A stretch of 64,000 nucleotides of DNA from Trichococcus alkaliphilus (GCF_003008695.1 NZ_PXZT01000007.1:1-64000), one strand, 5' to 3'; shown: positions 26,332 through 35,563, numbered from the stretch's first letter. The notes: generated by a model from the letters alone, not told the origin. A program made the numbers and translations.

Positions 26332-26817
26332 TTACTGCTGTAAAGCAAACTCAGCTATCCCTATACGTTGGAATGGGTCTCGGCTGATGCCTTTCTCCAA
26401 AACGATTTTCGCATATTCTTTCGCGGAAAATAACGAATGATCTTTATAATTGCCGCAGGAGACAGGGGTTACTGCCGGCACTTCCTCAGTTTCAAGAACG
26501 CGCTGCAAAGTTTTCTCCAATGATGCCGCTACTTTTTCAGGTTCATGCTCATCCCATAGGATCATGTAAAATCCGGTACGGCAGCCCATCGGTGAAATGT
26601 CGATGATGCCTTCAATCTCATCGCGCAAGTACGTTGCCAATAAATGTTCCAACGTATGCAAAGCTGCTGTCGGAAATGCATCTTCATTCGGCTGCAGGAA
26701 ACGTAAATCATATTTTTGTACCGTGCTGCCTTTCTCGTTATGCTCAACCCCTGCTGGCCTTACATACGGCGCCTTCACTAGATTGTGATCCAATTCAAAA
26801 CTTTCTACTTTTGCCAT
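26332..26817 (-). CDS. luxS: S-ribosylhomocysteine lyase
   Basis: A 161-residue LuxS that cleaves S-ribosylhomocysteine to homocysteine plus DPD, the autoinducer-2 precursor, within the activated methyl cycle. Zinc ligands H54 and H58 are in HTLEH, and C121 is in CGNYKDHS; the catalytic cysteine C79 is in [10 protein letters not shown]. The length is normal. The start follows GGAGGAAATG. It is first in a probable three-gene unit with an SDR and a MetQ-like binding protein. Confidence 0.95.
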   Translation of the reverse strand: MAKVESFELDHNLVKAPYVRPAGVEHNEKGSTVQKYDLRFLQPNEDAFPTAALHTLEHLLATYLRDEIEGIIDISPMGCRTGFYMILWDEHEPEKVAASLEKTLQRVLETEEVPAVTPVSCGNYKDHSLFSAKEYAKIVLEKGISRDPFQRIGIAEFALQQ

Positions 26818-26839
26818 TTTTCATTTCCTCCAAACGCTT

Positions 26840-27200
26840 ATTATTGAAACTATCTTTATCCAGATAATTTGAAATTTTATATATCTTTTTTTACATAAAA
26901 ATAGTTTAACATTTGGATTGTTCCGCTGGATAATACGTAAAACCGAACACGTTTGATAGCAAAATCCGAATACTTATCCAGTATTCAGGAAAATGAAAGA
27001 GAACGTTTGTGGGTCGCCACCTTAGCTGTTATTGGGAAATTTGAGCATTAACGCTTTTGACCGCTTTCTCCGGTCAACAACCCTTTGGTCAGAAGTCCAA
27101 GCCGTATTTTAACCATCCGCTCCGGCGGGAAACGCTCGGCCGTAGTTGACTGACTTGTTTAGGGCGGTTACTCCGGCCACCCCGACTTCTCCGGAGAACA
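26840..27200. other. Intergenic region with repeated CTCCGG motifs
   Basis: About 450 bases without a convincing gene. The luxS promoter region lies at its left. Between 27066 and 27198 the hexamer ctccgg recurs four times in similar surroundings, once inside a perfect 12-base palindrome (ttctccggagaa, 27187-27198). Its nature is unknown. Confidence 0.35.
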
Positions 27201-27202
27201 GC

Positions 27203-27234
27203 AAAGGCCGCCTCGAATGAGACGGCCTTTTTGT
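27203..27234. terminator. Terminator at the 3-prime side of rtcB
   Basis: A 12-bp stem with one mismatch (aaaggccgcctc with gagacggccttt), a gaat loop and flanking T/A runs. It lies about 35 bp beyond the rtcB stop on the minus strand. Confidence 0.75.
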
Positions 27235-27268
27235 CAGGTTTGGTCTTTTATTGCTTTACGATCAACTG

Positions 27269-28516
27269 TTATCCTTTCACGACCCCCAGCGTTTCCAGCT
27301 TGCGGATAGGCTCAATCAAGTCCAGTTCATTAGCGATGACAAAATCGATGTCTTTATAGGCAAAACGAGCTTCTTCCCCTATGTCGCGTTTCCTTGTCTT
27401 CCCCAGAAAAATACCCTCCGATTCAAGATCGAGGAGCGTGTCCTCCACACTGAACGTTTCCATCGCCTCTTTCCTGCTCATCTGGCGGCCGGCCCCGTGC
27501 GAGCACGAGTGAAAACTCTCCGGATTCCCTTTCCCCTTGACCAAATAGGAACTCGTCCCCATTGCGCCCGGGATGATTCCCCATTCACCTTCCCTGACCC
27601 GGATGGCCCCTTTCCGATGCACCCAAACCATCTTCCCTGCATGTTCTTCATAAGCGGCATAATTATGGTGGCAGTCGATTGGTTCGGACAGTTCAATCTC
27701 AGTAAAATCTACATGTTCGGCAACAAGGCGACGAATGATTTCGATGACGATCCCCGTAATTTTTGCCCTGTTTTCTTTGGCGAACGCCATAGCAAACTCC
27801 ATCCATCGGATATATTCCTTTCCGAGGTCGCTTTCCATCGGCAGGTAAGCCAAATTCCACTCCGGAGGAACGGGCGAATGCTGCTGTTTGTTCAGTTGCT
27901 TTGCCTTATCATCAAAATAATGACAGACAGCACCCCCGACATTCCGCGAACCGGTATGGACCATCACACCCAAGAACCCTTCTTCATCCGTTTGCAATTC
28001 GATGAAGTGATTCCCGCCGCCGAGCGTCCCTGCTTGAAAATAGGCCTCATCCAATACATAGGCAAGTTCCTTGGTTGGTCCAGTCTTTTCCTGTTCTTCC
28101 AGATACCAAGAAAACTGCCGGACAGCTTCGCTAGCTTGTTTACGTTTGTGCTTCTCATAGCCGTTCGGAATGCTCCGCAGAATAGTGTTGACGATGGTTT
28201 GCGCTAATTTCCCATCGGGCGTTTCTTCCGCAATAAGTATATCCACGGGAATATTGGTTTGCACAAAAGTCATTCCACAGCCGATATCGGCCCCGACTGC
28301 ATTCGGGATGATCATTCCTTCAGCAGCTAAGATGCCTCCGATGGGCATGCCGTACCCCGCGTGGGCATCCGGCATGAGGGCGATGTGTTGGTAAGCAAAT
28401 GGCAAATTAGCCAGATTTTTGGCTTGTTCCAGACAAATCCTATCCAGTTGGCTTGCATCCTCAAGCCAAATTTTGATCGGTACTTTCTGTTCAGATGGTT
28501 CGTACAGCGTGAACAT
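27269..28516 (-). CDS. rtcB: RtcB-family RNA ligase
   Basis: A 415-residue RtcB, the GTP- and Mn2+-dependent ligase that joins 2-prime,3-prime-cyclic phosphate or 3-prime-phosphate RNA ends to 5-prime-OH ends. GADIGCGM holds metal ligands D77 and C80, GGGNHFIEL follows, and HSCSHGAGR contains the catalytic His-guanylate region. The length fits bacterial RtcB of Firmicutes. The usual partners RtcA, archease and RtcR are not nearby. The start at 28516 is preceded by GGGAGATG. Confidence 0.92.
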   Translation of the reverse strand: MFTLYEPSEQKVPIKIWLEDASQLDRICLEQAKNLANLPFAYQHIALMPDAHAGYGMPIGGILAAEGMIIPNAVGADIGCGMTFVQTNIPVDILIAEETPDGKLAQTIVNTILRSIPNGYEKHKRKQASEAVRQFSWYLEEQEKTGPTKELAYVLDEAYFQAGTLGGGNHFIELQTDEEGFLGVMVHTGSRNVGGAVCHYFDDKAKQLNKQQHSPVPPEWNLAYLPMESDLGKEYIRWMEFAMAFAKENRAKITGIVIEIIRRLVAEHVDFTEIELSEPIDCHHNYAAYEEHAGKMVWVHRKGAIRVREGEWGIIPGAMGTSSYLVKGKGNPESFHSCSHGAGRQMSRKEAMETFSVEDTLLDLESEGIFLGKTRKRDIGEEARFAYKDIDFVIANELDLIEPIRKLETLGVVKG

Positions 28517-28617
28517 ATTTCATCTCCCATGCGTCGAAATTTGAATAACCATTAGCGTACTCGTTGAATCGGCTGATTCTGCCAAGCCTTAGCGAGTATC
28601 GTTTTTTCGAACACAAA

Positions 28618-29250
28618 TTATTTCAGTTCCATCATATTTACGAAGGCAGCCGGCACCGTTATGGTTTCTCCAAGAGAAGAATCATAGCTTATCGTTCCAG
28701 CAGCCATTCCATAAATTCTGATAAAATCATTTTCTAAAATCCCGGATTCGATGATGTTCGATGGGTATTCCAGAAAAATAACAGCACCATCCATATCATC
28801 AACCGCCATCAGCAATTGCGAAGAAGCCTCACCCTGCATCACTTGGAGGACTCGCCCGGACATGGCAATCATTTCAGAATAATAGGTATCAGGTGCCTGT
28901 GCCAATTGATCATAGGTAATATCCGTCCGGTAATTTGCAGGATCTTTGAGTTTGGCCTCCGCTTCAGCCTGAGCTTCAGCGTTAGCCTTTTCTTCAGCCG
29001 CTTGGACGGCCGCTTCTACCCTCTTATCCGCCTCAGCTTGTTCTATGCTTGCTGCAGCCGCCATCTCTTCAAAGTTAGCTATTGCAGTTTGCGCTGCTGT
29101 TCCGGATGCGTTTGTTTCCACCGTTTCAGTTCCCCCGCCGAACACAGCCATCATCCCGACTGCCACAACAAAAATCAGCCAAAACCACCATTTTTTGAAT
29201 AATAGTATTCCGTTTGCATCATTGCCTGTCTTCTTAACCAAGAAATCCAC
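28618..29250 (-). CDS. Membrane-anchored protein with extracytoplasmic OB-fold-like domain
   Basis: A 210-residue protein. A transmembrane helix (WWFWLIFVVAVGMMAVFGG, about 21-39) anchors it, and an Ala/Glu-rich coiled-coil stalk follows (about 55-103, many EEKANAEAQAEAEAK-like heptads). The C-terminal domain (about 110-210) has the alternating strands and the SGRVLQVMQ start of OB-fold tRNA_anti-like extracellular domains seen in many Firmicute surface proteins. The ligand is unknown. It lies 100 bp upstream of rtcB on the same strand without an obvious functional tie. Confidence 0.65.
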   Translation of the reverse strand: MDFLVKKTGNDANGILLFKKWWFWLIFVVAVGMMAVFGGGTETVETNASGTAAQTAIANFEEMAAAASIEQAEADKRVEAAVQAAEEKANAEAQAEAEAKLKDPANYRTDITYDQLAQAPDTYYSEMIAMSGRVLQVMQGEASSQLLMAVDDMDGAVIFLEYPSNIIESGILENDFIRIYGMAAGTISYDSSLGETITVPAAFVNMMELK

Positions 29251-29426
29251 CTCCCGGATTCTGTTCCCTACAAATCTGCTCGTTCCTAATCCCTCTCCCG
29301 CCTCTTATTCCTGCGGCAGAAAGTCCCGATTTCTTCTTTTAAATTTAACTTCATTATACCGCCAAAGGTCATGTAAGCGGTATTGATATGGTATCTGGAA
29401 TTTGTCCACCTATTTTGCGAAATCGA

Positions 29427-29472
29427 AAAAGAAGCACTTGTTAGAATTAAACCTCTAACAAGTGCTTCTTTT
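29427..29472 (-). terminator. Terminator after the amt-PII gene
   Basis: A 19-bp perfect stem (aaaagaagcacttgttaga and complement) with an 8-base loop, about 60 bp past the stop, ending in T5 on the minus strand. Confidence 0.88.
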
Positions 29473-29532
29473 CAATTTGGATGGACCTGAGATAAAACTT
29501 TCAACCTCGCAGCCCTTAATACTTCATTTCAA

Positions 29533-31299
29533 TCAGGAAGTCGCACGCAATAACTCTGCATCGCCATTGTACGTCAATGCTTGCGCGCCTTCTTCGCCGG
29601 TGCTTACGCGGATGACATTTTCAACATCATAGACAAATATCTTGCCGTCGCCGATATTTCCTGTATACAACGCTTTTCTGGCAGTTTCGATGACTTGCTG
29701 AAGCGGCACGTTGCTGATCACGACTTCTACCCGGACTTTAGGCAGCAAATCAGCATCTGTTTCCACCCCACGGTAATAAGTCGTATGCCCTTTTTGCACG
29801 CCGTACCCGAACACATTCACGACCGTCATGCCGGTGATGCCGATGCCGTTCAAAGCTTTTTTCAAATGATCGAATTTGCTCTCATTGATCAAGATTTCTA
29901 CTTTGGTCATTTTTTTCGTTTTATGTGCCTTGCTGCCCGGGATCGCTGTCGCGTGGTTTTCCACCACAACTGCTTCGTCCATAGCAACAATTTCTGTACC
30001 GAACTGCTTTTTCGGAGAAATGGCTGGAGTGGCCGGAATGGCAACAGGTTCATGCGCACCAACAGCAAGGCCTGCAGCGCTGACCGAACCATAAGCCGTT
30101 TCTCCATGCAAGGAATAGTCCAATCCGTCTTCCTCTTCCTCCTCGGATGCCCTTACCGGCATAACGAGGCTGATAAGTTTCAGGATGACAAAGGAAACGA
30201 TGGCTGAGTACGCAGTGACCGCAAGAATGCTGATGATTTCAGCGATCAGCAGGCCAGCATTTCCGTCCACCAATCCACCTGTAATATCTGGATTGATTGA
30301 GGATGTCGCGAAAATACCTGCTGAGATTCCGCCCCAAATTCCGCCGACACCATGACAGCCGAAAGCATCAAGTGCATCATCATAGCCGATTCTCTTTTTC
30401 AATTCAGTGACAGCGAAGAAACAAAGTATCCCGCCGACGAAACCGATGAGCAGAGCTGAGAATGGACTGACGTAACCGGCACTTTGCGTAATGGAGCCAA
30501 GTCCGGCGATGATCCCGCTGACCAAGCCTAAAGCAGTCGGTCTTTTGTGCAGGACCCATTCGCACATGAGCCAGCTGAATCCAGCAGCAGCTCCCGATAC
30601 GGTCGTTGTGATGAACGCATTCATTGCAATGCCGTTGATGCTGAGCGCGCTGCCAGCATTGAAGCCGAACCATCCGAACAGCAACAGACCGGCACCGATC
30701 ATCGTCATCGGGATGTTATGCGGTCGGACAGAGTCTTTGTTGGTTCTTTTACCGACAAAGATCGCAGCCACAAGCGCTGAAATGCCGGCGCTGACGTGTA
30801 TGACCGTTCCGCCTGCGAAATCGAGGGCACCCATTTCACGGATCCAACCGCCGTTGCCCCATACCCAATGCGCGATCGGGTCATAGACCAAGGTTGTCCA
30901 AAGCAATACGAATGCCAGATACGCCGGGAATTTCATTCTTTCCGCAACGCTTCCGGAAATGATTGCAGGTGTAATGATCGCAAAAGCCAATTGAAACATC
31001 ATGAATAACTGATGCGGGATTGTCGGAGCATAATCGACAGGGGCAAAACCAACATTTTTAAGAAAAGCAAATGAAAAGTCGCCGATGATTGCGTTGTCTC
31101 CTCCGAATGACAAGGAATAACCTAAAAGTATCCATTGTATAACCACAACTACAATAGCTGCATAACTATGCATGGTTGTGCTCAGAACATTTTTTGCTCT
31201 GACCATCCCTCCGTAAAATAAAGATAAAGCTGGGGTCATCAGCAGGACCATTACCGTTGCGAGGAACATGAAAGTCGTGTCCGCCATGTTGATATCCAT
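29533..31299 (-). CDS. Ammonium transporter fused to a PII signalling domain (Amt-GlnK)
   Basis: A 588-residue fusion. Residues 1-400 form an 11-helix Amt channel (FYGGMVRAKNVLSTTMHS near 30, the DFAGGTVIHVSAG filter region, FGCHGVGGIWGG near 310). A charged linker of about 60 residues follows. Residues 464-575 are a complete PII domain with GITGMTVVNVFGYG, the QKGHTTYYRG T-loop and the TGNIGDGKIFV C-loop. In E. coli, GlnK blocks AmtB by inserting its T-loop; a covalent PII would do so in cis. The residue at the uridylylation position (Tyr51) is Thr here, so control is probably by ATP/ADP/2-oxoglutarate only. No separate glnK is nearby. Confidence 0.93.
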   Translation of the reverse strand: MDINMADTTFMFLATVMVLLMTPALSLFYGGMVRAKNVLSTTMHSYAAIVVVVIQWILLGYSLSFGGDNAIIGDFSFAFLKNVGFAPVDYAPTIPHQLFMMFQLAFAIITPAIISGSVAERMKFPAYLAFVLLWTTLVYDPIAHWVWGNGGWIREMGALDFAGGTVIHVSAGISALVAAIFVGKRTNKDSVRPHNIPMTMIGAGLLLFGWFGFNAGSALSINGIAMNAFITTTVSGAAAGFSWLMCEWVLHKRPTALGLVSGIIAGLGSITQSAGYVSPFSALLIGFVGGILCFFAVTELKKRIGYDDALDAFGCHGVGGIWGGISAGIFATSSINPDITGGLVDGNAGLLIAEIISILAVTAYSAIVSFVILKLISLVMPVRASEEEEEDGLDYSLHGETAYGSVSAAGLAVGAHEPVAIPATPAISPKKQFGTEIVAMDEAVVVENHATAIPGSKAHKTKKMTKVEILINESKFDHLKKALNGIGITGMTVVNVFGYGVQKGHTTYYRGVETDADLLPKVRVEVVISNVPLQQVIETARKALYTGNIGDGKIFVYDVENVIRVSTGEEGAQALTYNGDAELLRATS

Positions 31300-31355
31300 T
31301 TAATTAATCTCCTTTGTTTTGAAAATATATAATTTGTTCAAACACTCTGGAGCAA

Positions 31356-31384
31356 ATTATATAGCCAAAAAAGAAGATAGTCAT
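31356..31384 (-). promoter_or_regulatory. amt-PII promoter
   Basis: On the minus strand ATGACT (31384-31379), 17 bp spacing, then TATAAT (31361-31356), about 57 bases before the ATG. An imperfect TGTGA/TGACT pair upstream is not a convincing GlnR/TnrA site. Confidence 0.65.
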
Positions 31385-32020
31385 TTCGATTCTCACAACT
31401 TATGGGACTATATGTAACACGGGGTTGGTACTACACGTAAAAACATGATAGCGCTCGCAAATATGCACGGTTTTAAAAGTTGCCTGGTGGTGTACATGTT
31501 TCTGTTCGTTCGCAAAAAACATACGCTACGTTTCGTTCGGAATAATCCGCCTCATCTCCCCTTCCGTCACGAGTAAGGAAGACAAGCCGAAAAGCCCATC
31601 AATTCAAGCTCCGACGCCTTTTTCATAGCGGAATTGATCCAAAAATATAAGCTTGTTCGTTACTTTTGTGCCCGAAAAAACAGGTACTCTGGGTGCAGAA
31701 CATACATGTAATCTGTGGTTTCTTTTCATAATACATCCTCCGCCAAGCTACCTTCACTGTGTGAATAACCTCACATTAACTGCCACTGCCAAATAAAATA
31801 ATCAGGAGTAAAAAACTTGTCCCATAAGGTTTTCTGATGGTTTCTATCAATAAAATGGGTAATTTCAGAAAAGTGAGTATTTGGTGATTGGATGACATAA
31901 TGTAGGAATTCCGGTTTTAGCGATTTGTCCGTTTTTTCTGTTTTTTCCCAAAAATTGACTTCAGCATGAGAGTATTATTGCCTATTGACGTCAACTTTTC
32001 AGGTAATTGAGCCTGAAACA
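31385..32020. other. Long intergenic region, no convincing gene
   Basis: About 640 bases. The best open frame is 41 codons on the minus strand (about 31729 to 31604), with GAGGA upstream but no recognised product. Other pieces look like decayed coding sequence. One short hairpin (cccataagg) lies near 31820. Nothing else is supportable. Confidence 0.4.
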
Positions 32021-32025
32021 AAAAA

Positions 32026-32079
32026 AAACGAAAAGCCCATTGTTATAAGCTTTCCGCTTTGTCAATTCTATTCTCTTTT
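32026..32079 (-). terminator. Hairpin repeat copy 2; terminator
   Basis: Stem cgaaaagcc/agctttccg-type with loop cattgttata; the minus strand ends in a nine-base T run. The flank gtcaattctattctctttttt is shared with other copies. It lies about 40 bp past the stop of the membrane protein gene. Confidence 0.8.
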
Positions 32080-32119
32080 TTAAATATTTATGCATTTGAC
32101 ATTGCAATTAAGTTTCTCT

Positions 32120-32848
32120 TCATTGTTTATGGTTGCGGGCACGTTTAAAGATTATGCTCCATAGTATCCCAAATATAGTAAGTGAAATATAAACAATCGT
32201 TATAACCGCAACTTCGAACCTGTATTCTCTCTCAACCCCATATATGTAAGAAATCACAACAAAAGAGATTACTGTCAAAAGAAAGCTCAGAATAGCAGTC
32301 CAGCGTAAAGCGGTCATTATTCTACCTGCGCTATTCAGTGAAGGGGCTAATAGCACCAAGGACATTGTGATTAGGATATACCCGGCTTCTTCCAAAGCGA
32401 TAAATACCCCATGCGGATTATATTGTGTAAGAAGTGCGATGCCATCCGCCTCTCCATTTATTATGCTTGGTTGAATAACCGATATTTGAACGAAATAATC
32501 TATGAATATTACTCCGGCTCCGATAACACTGAGAAGCAATGCGATGCGCTTGAATATATTTCCAGACTTACCCGCATATACCTCGACGCATGCCATAAAA
32601 ACAATGTAGATCAACATGAGCAACATAGCAGGGTACATCCAATAATAATCTCTCGGAAAACGCGAAAGAATATCCGTATAAGGATAGCTGATGACTGTTC
32701 CTGTAGCTAAGGGTCCCGTCATCGGCGGAGTAAATCCTGCGATCAGAAGGGTACTCATTGCCACAACCGCTAAGGATAATGAACTAATAAAACCAACTGC
32801 ATTTATCATATGCTCTTCTTTTTGCTGATTTAAAAGTGGTGTGCTCAT
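32120..32848 (-). CDS. Uncharacterised multi-pass membrane protein
   Basis: A 242-residue protein with six or seven predicted helices and short loops. It starts after AAGGAG. The layout (helices at about 15-37, 70-92, 100-125, 145-167, 180-205, 212-235) resembles DUF4386/DUF998-like seven-helix proteins, but I see no secure signature. No catalytic motif is visible. A 50-residue ORF lies 74 bp upstream on the same strand and may be part of the same unit. The gene ends with a copy of the hairpin repeat family. Confidence 0.65.
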   Translation of the reverse strand: MSTPLLNQQKEEHMINAVGFISSLSLAVVAMSTLLIAGFTPPMTGPLATGTVISYPYTDILSRFPRDYYWMYPAMLLMLIYIVFMACVEVYAGKSGNIFKRIALLLSVIGAGVIFIDYFVQISVIQPSIINGEADGIALLTQYNPHGVFIALEEAGYILITMSLVLLAPSLNSAGRIMTALRWTAILSFLLTVISFVVISYIYGVEREYRFEVAVITIVYISLTIFGILWSIIFKRARNHKQ

Positions 32849-32922
32849 TTATCTTCAACTCCTTGACAACAAATACTCCTAACTCCAATTAGCATTTGTT
32901 GAGTATTTTGTAATATTTTCAG

Positions 32923-33075
32923 TTAGATTTCACACCCATATACTCCATCAAATGCATTAATCCAGTTTGTATATACTATTTCGTTCATAATAGAATCGTC
33001 CATGCTCCACACGTTCATTATACGGCGCACATTTTCTTTTTTTAAAATATCAACCTCTTCAGTAACACTATACAT
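32923..33075 (-). CDS. Putative 50-residue protein, has a decayed copy at 42.1 kb
   Basis: A short ORF with GAGGA eight bases before its ATG. It reads MYSVTEEVDILKKENVRRIM and goes on through a Trp- and Asn-containing segment to CEI. It has no known domain. The interest is that about 90 bases of it recur in decayed form at 42005-42115 on the same strand, including the KENVRRIMN and TNWIN codons, so this was once a mobile or duplicated gene. It may be a degraded remnant itself. Confidence 0.4.
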   Translation of the reverse strand: MYSVTEEVDILKKENVRRIMNVWSMDDSIMNEIVYTNWINAFDGVYGCEI

Positions 33076-33088
33076 GTATTAATTCCTC

Positions 33089-33236
33089 AGATGAGCCGGA
33101 CGGCAAAAACAAAGCGGAATACCTATCGTGATGGGCTTTCCGCTTTATCGATTCTATTCTCTCATTTCTTAGTTCTATCTGTCTTTATAATTAGCATACC
33201 GTCATACCAATATTTCCCTCAAAGAAATTTGGTAGA
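33089..33236 (-). repeat. Hairpin repeat copy 3; terminator
   Basis: Stem aaagcggaatacc with gggctttccgcttt (imperfect), immediately downstream of the lmo0937-like gene. It shares roughly 145 bp of alignable sequence with the copy at 51448-51590, well beyond the hairpin. Confidence 0.75.
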
Positions 33237-33238
33237 AC

Positions 33239-33382
33239 TTACACTCTCTTTCCGCTGATCAGTTGAACTATGACCAGAATGAGCGCAATGACCAAAAGAA
33301 CGTGTATCAAAGCTCCTCCGGTAGCAGTAAAAAATCCAAGTGCCCATAAAACAAAGATGATCGCTGCAATTGTCCATAACAA
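33239..33382 (-). CDS. lmo0937-family small membrane protein
   Basis: A 47-residue very hydrophobic protein, starting with TTG at 33382 preceded by GGGTGA; a GTG three codons earlier is an alternative. It opens MLWTIAAIIFVLWALGFF and continues to GGALIHVLLVIALILVIVQL and a basic tail. This is the lmo0937 (DUF5670) pattern of two helices around a conserved Gly-rich/His turn. The family is common in Firmicutes, often near stress genes, with no known function. It is probably transcribed with the lipoprotein gene 88 bp upstream. Confidence 0.8.
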   Translation of the reverse strand: MLWTIAAIIFVLWALGFFTATGGALIHVLLVIALILVIVQLISGKRV

Positions 33383-33470
33383 ATGAATCACCCTATTCCT
33401 TTTATTTTTTAAGATTACTCCTTGGAGATATGTTACACCTCTACATTGTCAAAGCCTGCTATCAACCAAT

Positions 33471-33872
33471 CTACGGTTTTGTTTTGCTGTCGACATAGGT
33501 AAAATCCTCTGTGCCGGATTCGACACCCACGATATAGCTAGTCTCTTCCATTGTTTCTCTGTCATCAGAGAATTCTATTTTTTTATCCTCTTCTCCGCCC
33601 TTAGAATCCGTCGTCCGGATGGTTATCGTGTTATCTTCTTCATTGGACTCTACGACCACATAGGTCATTTCGGTTTTCGTACCCTCATCATCCATTTCGA
33701 TCAGTTCGTTTTCAGTGAAGTAATAATCCGGGGATCCCATGGTATTAACCCAGTGTCCTACCAATGCTTCCTCAACTGTTTCTGGTTCTCTCTCAACGGT
33801 TACGGTGCAGCCTCCCAGCAAAATGAGGCCGAATAGCACAAGCATGTACATAAATACTTTGTTCCTTCTCAT
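33471..33872 (-). CDS. Small lipoprotein, unknown
   Basis: A 133-residue lipoprotein. The ATG at 33872 follows GGGAG. The lipobox is LLGGC (Cys at about 22). The mature domain is strongly acidic and starts EEALVGHWVNTMGSPDYYF, like small lipocalin-type or YdeI-like beta proteins that begin with a GxW motif (here GHW). A lipocalin-like beta barrel is a plausible guess, not more. Upstream of the lmo0937-family gene on the same strand. Confidence 0.65.
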   Translation of the reverse strand: MRRNKVFMYMLVLFGLILLGGCTVTVEREPETVEEALVGHWVNTMGSPDYYFTENELIEMDDEGTKTEMTYVVVESNEEDNTITIRTTDSKGGEEDKKIEFSDDRETMEETSYIVGVESGTEDFTYVDSKTKP

Positions 33873-34275
33873 TTCAAACGCTCCCTTTTCTGTGTCATCC
33901 AAAGAAATAAAGTGACCATGAAACGATTTGACTGCAACCTGCTTCTAATATTTTACTATTGACGTGGCACCTGGCATGCTGTATTCCACGATATAGAAAT
34001 GCTGATAATTCCGAAGCTCAATTGACTTTTCCGATAGCACCACTTCGTACTTGAACCTTTTTCCCATCACCCAACAGCGTCTTTTGCGTCATATTCGCAT
34101 CCGAAGAGGAAGCGCTTTCATTCACAGCCTCATTTTACCACAAAAGCTACACTTCTGCGTATGAATAACACCTTGCTGCAATACCTCGATATACGCCGAT
34201 TATTTCGTATTTAATAAACGTATCAGTGTCCGTTTCGGCAGGTCCGCGACTATCAAATAGGATATTCTGATGTAA
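33873..34275. other. Intergenic region, possibly gene debris
   Basis: About 400 bases without a supported gene. On the minus strand between about 34124 and 34020 there is a 36-codon open stretch (starting GTG, includes MTQKTLLGDGKKVQVRSG) that reads like coding sequence but has no proper start or family. Confidence 0.35.
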
Positions 34276-34280
34276 AAAAA

Positions 34281-34336
34281 AAGCGGAAAGCCTGTCAATA
34301 TAGGCTTTCCACTGAATAGATTCTGTTCTTTTTTCA
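34281..34336 (-). terminator. Hairpin repeat copy 4; terminator of the OYE gene
   Basis: Stem agcggaaagcc/ggctttccact with loop tgtcaatata; the minus strand continues into a nine-base T run. The shared flank ttctgttcttttttcag follows on the plus strand. Confidence 0.85.
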
Positions 34337-34378
34337 GTAATTTCTGGTGAGGATGGTGTTGCTACTGCTATTTATATT

Positions 34379-35563
34379 TTATTTCTTATAGCCTTCCATT
34401 GGGGCAGCGCTTGCCAAGAACGCATCCGATGATGGCTTAGGATCCGTTGAGAGGTGAATCTGCCCTTTGTAGACACTGGTCAGATAGGTTTCCATTGCTC
34501 TCGGAATCGCTAGTTCTTCAAAGTCTGAAGGCGCAATAGTATAACGAATACTTTCCTCATCATTCACCATGACTTTTTGAACCCATTGTGGTTCCCGGAT
34601 AAGCTCGCGGCCAAGAGCAACCAGTTCTAATCCATCATTCATAGCTTTTTGAACGTCGGCTGGAGTTTCCATGGAGCCCACACCAATCAACGGCAATTCA
34701 CTATTTAAAACAGCCAGTATTTGTTCAACGATGGGAACCAAATTGGTTTTGTCGTTCATTGACGTCCGCGAAATATGACCGATTGATATATGAAGATAGT
34801 CAATCTGAGCTTTTTTTAGTTTTTCGATTAAAGCGAAAGTGTCTTCCAAACGTATTCCCGGAGTTTCGAATTCTTCCGGCGACACACGATAGCCAAGAAG
34901 AAACGGTTTCGACCCATGCTCTTTGATTACTTCTTGAACTCTTTTGACGACTGCTAAAGGAAAGCGACTGCGATTTTCAAAGCTACCGCCCCATTGGTCT
35001 GTTCTTCTGTTTGAATGAGGAGAAACAAATTGTTGCAGTAAATACGTATTGGCTCCGTGAAGTTCAACACCATCAAAACCAGCTTTGATTGCTCTTAACG
35101 TCGCTTCACCAAAATCCTCAATAATTTGTTCTATCTCAGGTTCCGTTAAGGCTCTGGGCGTTTCTGCTCCCTGTCTTTCAGCAGCTATTGCGCTGGCACT
35201 AACCGTTTGTTTCCCTCGCAAAACTCTTGAATTGCTCATTCGACCAGCATGGAATATTTGCAAGATTGCTTTTGTCCCATCCTGTTTAATTGCCGTTGCA
35301 ATCTTGGCTAAATCAGGGATAAAACGATCATCTGTTGCGCTGAATGCTCCTTCAAATCCTTTACCGTCCTCTGATACATTGGCAACCGCAGTGATGATCA
35401 TGCCTGGGCCGCCACCGCGACGATGATAATAATTCACCTCATCGGTTGTCACATGGCCATCATGAAAGCTTGACATGGTTGTCATAGGTGCCATCACGAT
35501 TCTGTTTTTAAGTTCTAGACCATTCGAAAAACGATATGAATCCAAAAAATTGTATTTTGTCAC
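34379..35563 (-). CDS. NADH:flavin oxidoreductase, Old Yellow Enzyme family
   Basis: A 394-residue FMN-dependent TIM-barrel enzyme of the OYE family (NamA/YqiG-like). It opens with FSNGLELKNRIVMAPMTT. The catalytic His pair sits in FDGVELHGANTYLLQQFVSP, followed by DQWGGSFENRSRF and IGVGSMETPADV. These enzymes reduce electrophilic alkenes such as N-ethylmaleimide, quinones and nitro compounds. It is the last gene of the DsbA-MBL-OYE unit, which diverges from an HxlR regulator. That arrangement suggests electrophile or quinone stress response. Confidence 0.9.
   Translation of the reverse strand: MTKYNFLDSYRFSNGLELKNRIVMAPMTTMSSFHDGHVTTDEVNYYHRRGGGPGMIITAVANVSEDGKGFEGAFSATDDRFIPDLAKIATAIKQDGTKAILQIFHAGRMSNSRVLRGKQTVSASAIAAERQGAETPRALTEPEIEQIIEDFGEATLRAIKAGFDGVELHGANTYLLQQFVSPHSNRRTDQWGGSFENRSRFPLAVVKRVQEVIKEHGSKPFLLGYRVSPEEFETPGIRLEDTFALIEKLKKAQIDYLHISIGHISRTSMNDKTNLVPIVEQILAVLNSELPLIGVGSMETPADVQKAMNDGLELVALGRELIREPQWVQKVMVNDEESIRYTIAPSDFEELAIPRAMETYLTSVYKGQIHLSTDPKPSSDAFLASAAPMEGYKK

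Noticed and set aside
31300-31440. GlnR/TnrA operator before the Amt-PII gene
   Set aside because: The TGTGA and TGACT halves are nine bases apart instead of seven and one half is imperfect.
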